A DNA stretch of 6,136 nt from assembly GCA_003645555.1 (NCBI GenBank), contig QNFN01000124.1, forward strand, positions 1 to 6,136. Direction: 5' to 3'. The position numbers were made by a program, and so were the translations under genes. The stretch is from Gammaproteobacteria bacterium (GTDB lineage Bacteria; Pseudomonadota; Gammaproteobacteria; QNFN01). Every line of letters begins with the position of its first letter. Positions within the stretch are counted from its first letter, which is position 1. Under the pieces are notes generated by a model. The model was not told the DNA's origin. It was given only the letters and a program-made list of their open reading frames with translations, and made no database searches. Below are positions 1-5,500 of this stretch, one piece after another.

Positions 1-432
1 ATGGCAAAGAAAGTCCAGGCCTTCATCAAACTGCAGGTTCCGGCCGGGCAGGCGAACCCCAGTCCGCCGGTCGGTCCAGCGCTGGGTCAGCACGGCGTCA
101 ACATCATGGAGTTCTGCAAGGCGTTCAACGCGCAGAGCCAGTCGATCGAACCCGGTCTGCCCATCCCGGTAGTGGTTACGGTCTACAGCGACCGCAGCTT
201 CACCTTTATTACCAAGACTCCGCCGGCCTCGGTGTTGCTCAAGAAGGCCCTTGGCCTGAAGAGCGGCAGCGCCGTGCCGAACCGCGACAAGGTGGGCACG
301 GTGAACCGGGCCCAGCTCGAGGAGATCGCGCAAACCAAGATGCCGGATCTCAACGCCGCGGATCTCGATGGCGCCGTACGGATTATTGCTGGCACGGCCC
401 GCAGCATGGGCATCGACGTGGAGGAGGGCTGA
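1..432 (+). CDS. rplK: 50S ribosomal protein L11
   Basis: L11 binds the GTPase-associated centre of 23S rRNA at the base of the L10-L12 stalk, takes part in factor-dependent GTP hydrolysis and is needed for RelA activation (family knowledge). The 143-residue protein is near full family length (E. coli about 142) and aligns without gaps for most of its length. Residues 1-70 form the N-terminal domain, with the proline-rich segment P20-P26 ([11 protein letters not shown]) that contacts thiazole antibiotics. The C-terminal rRNA-binding domain follows from about residue 74, ending in the GTARSMG motif at 131-137. Lysines corresponding to the PrmA methylation sites are present (MAKK start, K40 in EFCK). 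The ATG is the first base of the window, so the SD and any L1 feedback site just upstream cannot be seen. The start is supported by homology. The gene ends in TGA three bases before rplA. Confidence 0.98.
   Translation: MAKKVQAFIKLQVPAGQANPSPPVGPALGQHGVNIMEFCKAFNAQSQSIEPGLPIPVVVTVYSDRSFTFITKTPPASVLLKKALGLKSGSAVPNRDKVGTVNRAQLEEIAQTKMPDLNAADLDGAVRIIAGTARSMGIDVEEG
423..427 (+). promoter_or_regulatory. Shine-Dalgarno of rplA
   Basis: GGAGG lies inside the last codons of rplK, eight bases before the rplA ATG at 436. Placing a perfect SD within the upstream gene fits translational coupling of L11 and L1, as known for this pair in E. coli. Confidence 0.85.
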
Positions 433-435
433 GCC

Positions 436-1131
436 ATGGCACAGAACAGCAAGCGCAATCGCTCGATCCGCGAAAAGACCGATGCCACCACGCAGTACGG
501 CATCGATGAGGCACTGGCCCTGATCAAGGAACTCTCGACCGTCAAGTTCGACGAGGCGGTCGATGTCAGCGTCAATCTCGGCATCGACCCACGCAAGTCC
601 GACCAGGTGGTGCGCGGTTCGACCGTGCTGCCGAACGGCACCGGCAAGACGGTGCGCGTGGCGGTTTTCGCCCAAGGCGCACTGGCTACTGCTGCCGAGG
701 AGGCCGGGGCCGACGTGATTGGCTTCGAGGACCTCGCCGAGAAAGTCAAGGCGGGACAGCTCGATTTTGATGTCGTCATCGCCGCGCCCGACGCCATGCG
801 CGTGGTCGGCAAGCTGGGCCAGATTCTCGGCCCGCGCGGCCTGATGCCCAACCCGAAGGTCGGTACCGTGACGCCCGATGTGGCTGGCGCGGTGAAGAAC
901 GCCAAGGGTGGGCAGGTGCGCTACCGCACCGACAAGGCGGGCATTATCCACAGCACGATCGGCAAGGTGAGCTTCGAGGTCGACGCCCTGCGTCAGAATC
1001 TCGAGGTGTTGCTGGTTGACCTGAACCGGGCCAAACCGGCCGCGGCCAAGGGGCACTACATACGTAAAGTGACTGTCTCCAGCACCATGGGTCCGGGTCT
1101 CACGGTCGACCAGGCCACGCTGGAAAGTTAA
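436..1131 (+). CDS. rplA: 50S ribosomal protein L1
   Basis: L1 forms the mobile stalk at the E-site side of the large subunit, helps release deacylated tRNA, and in E. coli represses translation of its own rplK-rplA message. The 231-residue product has the family's usual length (E. coli about 234). Domain I is formed by the N- and C-terminal parts, around the central domain II (roughly residues 70-160). Visible signatures are [10 protein letters not shown] (42-51), KSDQVVRG (54-61), the highly conserved loop [19 protein letters not shown] (127-145) and the domain I signature [14 protein letters not shown] (159-172). The C-terminal [11 protein letters not shown] segment (216-226) is also typical. 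The ATG at 436 has a perfect SD eight bases upstream. The stop is TAA at 1129-1131. The C-terminus is a few residues shorter than in E. coli, which is unremarkable. Confidence 0.98.
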   Translation: MAQNSKRNRSIREKTDATTQYGIDEALALIKELSTVKFDEAVDVSVNLGIDPRKSDQVVRGSTVLPNGTGKTVRVAVFAQGALATAAEEAGADVIGFEDLAEKVKAGQLDFDVVIAAPDAMRVVGKLGQILGPRGLMPNPKVGTVTPDVAGAVKNAKGGQVRYRTDKAGIIHSTIGKVSFEVDALRQNLEVLLVDLNRAKPAAAKGHYIRKVTVSSTMGPGLTVDQATLES

Positions 1132-1155
1132 CAAGTCGCGGCTGCCCACGGGTGG

Positions 1156-1253
1156 CTGCGCAGAACTTTGGGGCGCCGATTTCGGTCGGCGGCCGTCAAA
1201 GACCGCAGGTGCGTCTCAAGAGGCGCTTAATCGGGTCCGCCCAGCCTGCGCAG
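1156..1253 (+). repeat. Two copies of the self-complementary octamer CTGCGCAG
   Basis: CTGCGCAG occurs at 1156-1163 and again at 1246-1253. Because the octamer is its own reverse complement, the two copies can pair as an 8 bp helix. That helix would enclose the two small hairpins between them and end directly next to the candidate L10-binding stem at 1254. This would make it the closing stem of the 5' domain of the leader. The sequence match is certain; folding in this way is inference. Confidence 0.6.
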
Positions 1254-1297
1254 ACGGTGTCGCCTTATTCAGGAATGGTCCTGATGATGGCCACCGT
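1254..1297 (+). promoter_or_regulatory. Candidate L10(L12) binding hairpin in rplJ mRNA
   Basis: A three-part helix is visible. The outer stem ACGGTG (1254-1259) pairs with CACCGT (1292-1297). A two-base bulge (1260-1261) leads to GCC (1262-1264) pairing with GGC (1289-1291). An internal loop (1265-1268 TTAT opposite 1285-1288 TGAT) leads to the apical stem TCAGGA (1269-1274) with TCCTGA (1279-1284), closed by the loop ATGG. All 15 pairs are Watson-Crick. An interrupted helix with a bulge and asymmetric, kink-like loop, well upstream of the rplJ start, is the type of site L10-L12 binds in other bacteria. The start codon lies 86 bases downstream. I assign it by position and shape, not by a covariance search. 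Confidence 0.65.
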
Positions 1298-1302
1298 AAT
1301 TC

Positions 1303-1330
1303 GTGGGCTCCGTCTCCGGACGGAGCCCGT
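1303..1330 (+). other. Strong hairpin in rplJ leader
   Basis: GGGCTCCGTC (1305-1314) and GACGGAGCCC (1319-1328) form a perfect 10 bp stem with loop TCCG. Two G-U pairs (1303-1330, 1304-1329) can extend it to 12. No T-tract follows (GTCGTCAAGG), so it is not an intrinsic terminator. It lies between the candidate L10 site and the second hairpin near the SD, so a role in setting access to the rplJ start is plausible. Confidence 0.7.
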
Positions 1331-1341
1331 CGTCAAGGGTG

Positions 1342-1363
1342 CAGTCACGGCATGCCGTGACTG
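1342..1363 (+). repeat. Perfect 22-base inverted repeat just before the rplJ SD
   Basis: CAGTCACGGCA (1342-1352) is followed directly by its exact reverse complement TGCCGTGACTG (1353-1363). As RNA it would form a 9 bp stem with loop CATG, ending five bases before the rplJ SD. As DNA it has the two-fold symmetry of a dimeric repressor site. Given the leader context, an RNA hairpin is the simpler reading. The sequence after it (TTGTTGAGAGG) is not a terminator-type T-tract. Confidence 0.7.
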
Positions 1364-1368
1364 TTGTT

Positions 1369-1374
1369 GAGAGG
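1369..1374 (+). promoter_or_regulatory. Shine-Dalgarno deciding the GTG start of rplJ
   Basis: GAGAGG ends nine bases before the GTG at 1384. It lies between GTTG (1366-1369) and CAAC (1377-1380), which could pair to show AGAGG in a seven-base loop. This SD and homology of the protein N-terminus (SLTFEQKKAVVAEV) fix the start at 1384. An in-frame GTG at 1303 would add 27 unrelated residues and lies in the leader hairpin. Confidence 0.8.
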
Positions 1375-1383
1375 TGCAACCAG

Positions 1384-1911
1384 GTGAGTCTGACATTCGA
1401 GCAGAAAAAGGCCGTCGTCGCCGAAGTCGCCGAAGTCGCTGCGGGAGCTCATGCCCTCGTCGCGGCCGAGTACAGCGGCCTCACCGTCGACCAGATGACG
1501 GATCTACGTCGGGAGAGCCGCTCTGCCGGCGTCTACCTGCGCGTGGTGAAGAACACGCTGGCCCGGCGGGCGTTTGATGGTACCGAGTTTGCCTGCGTCA
1601 GCGATCAGCTGGCGGGTCCGTTGGTCCTCGCCTTCTCTCAGGCCGATCCGGGTGCGGCAGCGCGTGTCATCAATGACTTCAGCAAGAAGAACGACCAACT
1701 GGTCGTGAAGCTGCTGTCCATTGGTGGTCAGGCGTTGCCTGTCTCCGAGCTCGCGCGGCTGGCATCCCTGCCAAACCGCGAGCAGGCCTTGAGCATGTTG
1801 CTTGGCGTGATGAAGGCGCCGATCCAGAAGTTCGTCCGTACGCTGGCCGAGCCGCACGCGAAACTCGTGCGCACGGCGGCCGCGGTCCGTGACCAGAAGC
1901 AGGCTGCTTGA
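1384..1911 (+). CDS. rplJ: 50S ribosomal protein L10, GTG start
   Basis: L10 (P0) anchors the L12 dimers to the GTPase-associated centre of 23S rRNA next to L11, and with L12 represses its own mRNA. From the GTG the protein has 175 residues, against 165 in E. coli. The globular rRNA-binding domain covers about residues 1-130, with typical segments AEVAEVAAGAHALVAAEYSGLTV (residues 13-35 region), GVYLRVVKNTLARRA (49-63) and DPGAAARVINDF (88-99). The L12-binding helix follows from about 133. The extra ten residues sit in this helix, where KFVRTLAEPHA (149-159) is followed by KLVRTAAAVRD (160-170), a degenerate 11-residue tandem repeat. The C-terminus VRDQKQAA is typical. Start choice rests on the SD at 1369-1374 and homology. 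The stop is TGA at 1909-1911. Confidence 0.97.
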   Translation: MSLTFEQKKAVVAEVAEVAAGAHALVAAEYSGLTVDQMTDLRRESRSAGVYLRVVKNTLARRAFDGTEFACVSDQLAGPLVLAFSQADPGAAARVINDFSKKNDQLVVKLLSIGGQALPVSELARLASLPNREQALSMLLGVMKAPIQKFVRTLAEPHAKLVRTAAAVRDQKQAA

Positions 1912-1940
1912 CAGTCGAAAGTAACCGGAGCCAGCGACTG
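1912..1940 (+). other. Hairpin in rplJ-rplL gap
   Basis: CAGTCG (1912-1917), starting just after the rplJ stop codon, pairs perfectly with CGACTG (1935-1940) around a 17-base loop. The 62-base gap is similar in size to that in E. coli, where local mRNA structure helps couple and boost rplL translation to give the several-fold excess of L12 over L10. Function here is inferred. Confidence 0.45.
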
Positions 1941-1959
1941 AACCGCCGGCATCCAATTC

Positions 1960-1964
1960 AGGAG
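1960..1964 (+). promoter_or_regulatory. Shine-Dalgarno of rplL
   Basis: AGGAG ends nine bases before the rplL ATG at 1974. It is a strong SD, as expected for the most abundant ribosomal protein. The sequence around it (ATTCAGGAGTAGAT) is AT-richer than its surroundings, favouring an open site. Confidence 0.85.
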
Positions 1965-1973
1965 TAGATCGAG

Positions 1974-2354
1974 ATGGCTGTGTCCAAAGAAGAGATTCTC
2001 GAAGCGATTAGTGAAATGAGCGTGATGGAGGTCGTCGACCTGATCTCCATGATGGAAGAGAAGTTCGGTGTATCCGCCGCTGCCGCGGTTGCCGCGGCGC
2101 CGGCTGCCGGCGGTGGCGAAGCGGCTGCCGCGGTTGAGGAGCAGACCGAATTTGATGTCGTGCTTACTTCCTTCGGTGAGAAGAAAGTCGCCGTGATCAA
2201 GGCGGTGCGCAGCATGACTGGCCTGGGCCTGAAAGAGGCCAAGGACCTGGTCGAGGGTGCACCGAATGCGGTCAAGGAAGGCATTAGCAAGGATGAGGCT
2301 GAAAAGCTGAAGAGTGAACTTGAGGAAACCGGCGCTACCGTCGAGCTCAAGTAA
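1974..2354 (+). CDS. rplL: 50S ribosomal protein L7/L12
   Basis: L12 is the multi-copy stalk protein that recruits EF-Tu, EF-G and other GTPases to the ribosome and stimulates their activity. The 126-residue acidic protein is slightly longer than E. coli L12 (121). Residues 1-33 form the N-terminal dimerisation and L10-binding domain ([19 protein letters not shown]). Residues 34-56 form an alanine/glycine-rich hinge ([14 protein letters not shown]), a few residues longer than in E. coli. The C-terminal factor-binding domain runs from about 58 to 126 and carries the highly conserved KVAVIKAVR (70-78 region) and [13 protein letters not shown] (82-94) segments. The ATG has a strong SD. The stop is TAA at 2352-2354. 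It is followed by a structured gap and attenuator before rpoB, so rplL is probably expressed more strongly than rpoB. Confidence 0.98.
   Translation: MAVSKEEILEAISEMSVMEVVDLISMMEEKFGVSAAAAVAAAPAAGGGEAAAAVEEQTEFDVVLTSFGEKKVAVIKAVRSMTGLGLKEAKDLVEGAPNAVKEGISKDEAEKLKSELEETGATVELK
2079..2136 (+). repeat. 13-base direct repeat in the L12 hinge coding region
   Basis: GCTGCCGCGGTTG occurs at 2079-2091 and 2124-2136, in the same reading frame, coding alanine/valine residues on both sides of the Pro-Ala-Gly stretch of the hinge. Recombination or slippage between the copies would change hinge length by 15 codons. The repeat is exact; instability is inference. Confidence 0.6.
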
Positions 2355-2357
2355 GCC

Positions 2358-2380
2358 GGTCTTGTCCAGAAGACAGGACC
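2358..2380 (+). other. Hairpin after rplL stop codon
   Basis: GGTCTTGT (2358-2365) pairs with ACAGGACC (2373-2380) over 8 bp, one of them G-U, with the 7-base loop CCAGAAG. An overlapping alternative, GTCTT/AAGAC (2359-2363/2370-2374), is also possible. No T-tract follows. It may protect the 3' end of the rplL message or be a processing site, as E. coli has RNase III cleavage in this gap; the sequence alone does not decide. Confidence 0.45.
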
Positions 2381-2393
2381 AGCAACATGGAAC

Positions 2394-2422
2394 GGCTGGC
2401 GGCTGCGTGCCGCCGGCCTTTT
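2394..2422 (+). terminator. Probable rplL-rpoB attenuator (weak intrinsic terminator)
   Basis: GGCTGGCGGC (2394-2403) pairs with GCCGCCGGCC (2409-2418) along ten continuous pairs, one of them U-G, with a five-base loop TGCGT. It is followed at once by TTTT (2419-2422) and then CCCGTTCCC. The stem is very GC-rich but the T-run is short, as expected for a partial terminator. In E. coli an attenuator in this same gap stops most transcripts, so ribosomal proteins are made in excess over RNA polymerase subunits. rpoB follows about 95 bases later on the same strand, so full termination would be unlikely. Confidence 0.75.
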
Positions 2423-2429
2423 CCCGTTC

Positions 2430-2461
2430 CCGGTCGGCGACCGCCCGGGCGGACTGACCGG
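2430..2461 (+). other. Structured GC-rich segment upstream of rpoB
   Basis: Two exclusive folds are visible. CCGGTC (2430-2435) can pair with GACCGG (2456-2461), enclosing the perfect 12-base palindrome CCGCCCGGGCGG (2441-2452). Alternatively CGGTC (2431-2435) pairs locally with GACCG (2439-2443), loop GGC. The position downstream of the attenuator and before rpoB fits an mRNA processing or antitermination-related element, but I see no sequence that proves either. Confidence 0.4.
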
Positions 2462-2506
2462 ACCTGGCAAGACTGCCGGGCTGGCACAGGTTGACGAAAC
2501 CAAGCC

Positions 2507-2510
2507 GAGG
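2507..2510 (+). promoter_or_regulatory. Shine-Dalgarno of rpoB
   Basis: GAGG ends seven bases before the ATG at 2518 (context CCGAGGAAGATCG). It supports that start, which also gives the conserved N-terminus [18 protein letters not shown]. Confidence 0.8.
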
Positions 2511-2517
2511 AAGATCG

Positions 2518-5500
2518 ATGGCCTACTCATTCACCGAAAAGAAGCGTATCCGCAAGAATTTCGGCAAGCGGTTGAGCGTGCTCGAAACGCCACCACTGCT
2601 GGATATCCAGCTGGGGTCCTATCGCAAGTTCCTGCAGGCAGACACTCCGATTGATGAGCGCTTGGACCAAGGGTTGAGTGCGGCATTCAAGTCGGTATTC
2701 CCGATCGTCAGCTACTCGGGCAACGCCAGTCTGGAATATGTCAACTACCGTCTTGGCAAGCCGATCTTCGATGTCAAGGAGTGTGGTCTGCGTGGCATGA
2801 CTTACGCGGCACCGTTACGGGTCAAGGTACATCTGATCATCTTCGACAAGGACGCACCCGGTACACCGAAACCGGTCAAGGATATCCGTGAGCAGGATGT
2901 CTACATGGGCGAGTTGCCGCTGATGACCGAGAACGGGACATTCATCATCAATGGTACCGAGCGGGTCATCGTTTCGCAGCTGCACCGTTCGCCGGGCGTC
3001 ATTTTCGAGCACGACAAGGGCAAGACCCACTCCTCGGGCAAGCTGCTGTTCTCCGCCCGGGTGATCCCTTACCGGGGTTCCTGGCTCGATTTCGAATTTG
3101 ATCACAAGGATGCGCTGTTCACCCGCATCGACCGTCGTCGCAAGCTGCCGGCCACGGTCCTGTTGCGTGCGCTCGGTTTCGACACCGAGCAGTTGCTGGA
3201 GTTGTTCTTCGACTTCGACCACTTCACCATCAAGAGTGACACCATCAAGCTGGCGCTGGTACCGGAGCGCCTGCGCGGTCAGAACCTGACTTTCGACATC
3301 AAGGGCGCGCGCAGCAAGGTGCTGCTCAAGGCCGGATCACGAATTACTGCGCGCCATGTGCGTGAGCTGACCGAGTCCAGGGTCAAGAAAATCGAGGTGC
3401 CCGGTGAGTTCATGTTCGGCAAGGTGCTGGCCAAAAACGTTGTTGATACCGAGACCGGGGAGCTGATCGCCGCCGCCAATGACGAAATCACCGAAGAGTT
3501 GCTCGCCACCCTGCTGGAGTCTGGTGTCAGCGAGTTGCACACCCTGGTCATCAACGACCTCGATCGCGGAGCGTACATTTCCGATACGCTGAAACTCGAC
3601 CCGTCGACCTCGCAGCTCGAGGCGCTGGTCGAGATCTACCGCATGATGCGTCCCGGTGAACCGCCGACCAAGGATGCGGCCGAGACGTTGTTCAAGAATC
3701 TGTTCTTTGAGACGGATCGCTACGATCTGTCGGCGGTTGGTCGCATGAAGTTCAACCGCCGCGTCGGCCGCAAGGCAATCGAGGGTCCCGGCATTCTCGA
3801 CAGTGACGACATTATCGCGGTGATCCGTACCTTGATTGCCATCCGCAACGGCAACGGCACGGTCGACGATATCGACCACCTTGGCAATCGCCGCGTGCGT
3901 TGTGTCGGCGAGATGGCAGAGAACTCATTCCGCGTTGGCCTGGTGCGGGTCGAGCGTGCGGTCAAGGAGCGACTCAACCTGGCTGAGTCCGAGGGGTTGA
4001 TGCCGCAGGAACTGATCAACGCCAAACCGGTGTCCGCAGCGGTCAAGGAGTTTTTCGGCTCCAACCAGTTGTCGCAGTTCATGGATCAGAATAACCCGCT
4101 CTCCGAGGTGACCCACAAGCGGCGCATCTCGGCCTTGGGCCAGGGTGGCCTGACGCGCGAACGCGCCGGTTTCGAGGTGCGCGACGTGCACCCGACCCAC
4201 TATGGCCGGGTCTGCCCGATCGAGACCCCGGAAGGTCCGAATATCGGCCTGATCAACTCGCTCGCAGTCTATGCGCGGACCAACAAGTACGGTTTCCTCG
4301 AGACCCCGTACATGAAGATCGTGGACAGCAAGATCATTCGCGACAAGAAGGGGCAGGTCTCCATCGATTACCTGTCGGCGATCGACGAGGCCGAGTTCGT
4401 CATCGCCCAGGCGAATGCGACCCTTGGCAGCGACGGTACGCTGGTCGATGAGCTGGTGACCTGCCGTCACAAGAACGAATTCACCATGTCCTCGCCCGAC
4501 CGGGTCCAGTACATGGACGTGTCACCGAAGCAGATCGTCTCGGTGGCCGCGGCACTGGTGCCGTTCCTTGAGCACGATGATGCCAACCGCGCGTTGATGG
4601 GTTCCAATATGCAGCGCCAGGCGGTGCCGACGTTGCGTGCCCAGACGCCGTTGGTCGGAACCGGCATGGAACGCGTGGTCGCGACAGACTCCGGTGTGAC
4701 GGTGGTCGCCGACCGCGGTGGCCTGGTCGACCTGGTCGATGCTGGACGCATCGTGGTCCGGGTCAACGACGATGAGACGGTGCCGGGGGTACCTGGCGTC
4801 GACATCTACAATCTGACCAAGTACACGCGCTCGAATCAGAATACCTGCATTAACCAGCGGCCACTGGTCAGGATTGGTGACCAGATTGCGCGCGACGACG
4901 TGTTGGCTGACGGCCCGTCCACCGACATGGGCGAACTGGCCCTGGGCCAGAATATGCTGGTCGCATTCATGCCCTGGAATGGCTACAACTTCGAGGATTC
5001 GATCCTGATCTCGGAGCGGGTGGTCGAGGAAGATCGCTACACCACGATCCATATCGAGGAGCTGACCTGTGTCGCCCGTGACACCAAGCTCGGCGTCGAG
5101 GAGGTCACGGCCGATATTCCCAACGTCGGCGAGTCCGCCCTGGGCAAGCTCGACGAGGCCGGCATCGCCTACATCGGTGCCGAGATGAAACCCGGTGAAA
5201 TACTCGTCGGCAAGGTCACGCCGAAAGGCGAGACTCCGTTGACCCCGGAAGAGAAACTGCTGCGGGCGATCTTCGGCGAGAAGGCCTCGGACGTGAAGGA
5301 TACCTCGCTGCGCGTGCCCTCGGGCATGGACGGCACGGTGATCGACGTCCAGGTGCTGACCCGCGACGGTATCGACAAGGACCCGCGTGCACTGGCCATC
5401 GAGGGCACCGAGCTGGCCAGCGTAAAGAAGGATCTCAACGACCAGTTGCGGATCATGGAGGAGGACGCCTACCAGCGCATCGAGCGCCTGCTGACGGGCA

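Larger units (their letters stand above)
1132..1383 (+). promoter_or_regulatory. rplJ leader, probable L10-L12 autoregulatory region
   Basis: This 252-base gap between rplA and rplJ holds no convincing gene but is dense in potential RNA structure. In E. coli the equivalent leader binds the L10-L12 complex and represses rplJ-rplL translation. In order, I see: small hairpin 1174-1179/1186-1191 (CGCCGA/TCGGCG); hairpin 1211-1216/1221-1226 (GCGTCT, loop CAAG, AGGCGC, one G-U pair); a bulged hairpin 1254-1297 that is the best candidate L10 site; a 10-12 bp hairpin 1303-1330; a perfect inverted repeat 1342-1363; and then the SD. I could not support a sigma70 promoter here by eye, although E. coli has one upstream of rplJ. 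The structures are seen directly; the regulatory role is inferred from operon position. Confidence 0.8.

Noticed and set aside
183..905. Open frame of 240 codons on the - strand across rplK and rplA
   Set aside because: It spans two certain + strand genes, is Ser/Ala/Arg-rich with no motif, and is a shadow of GC-rich codon use.
1342..1370. Inverted repeat as an intrinsic terminator upstream of rplJ
   Set aside because: The stem is followed by TTGTTGAGAGG, not a T-run, and the SD of rplJ follows at once.
1292..1376. CACC of the L10-site stem pairing with GGTG at the rplJ SD as a switch
   Set aside because: Only four to five pairs, and it would predict that L10 binding frees the SD, the opposite of repression.
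1303..1383. In-frame GTG start adding 27 residues to L10
   Set aside because: The extension lies in the leader hairpins, has no homology to L10 and lacks a good SD; the GTG at 1384 has one and matches the family N-terminus.
1132..1383. Sigma70 promoter for rplJ, as known in E. coli
   Set aside because: I looked for paired -35 and -10 boxes (for example around TTAATC 1227-1232 and TTATTC 1265-1270) and found no convincing pair with 16-18 base spacing.
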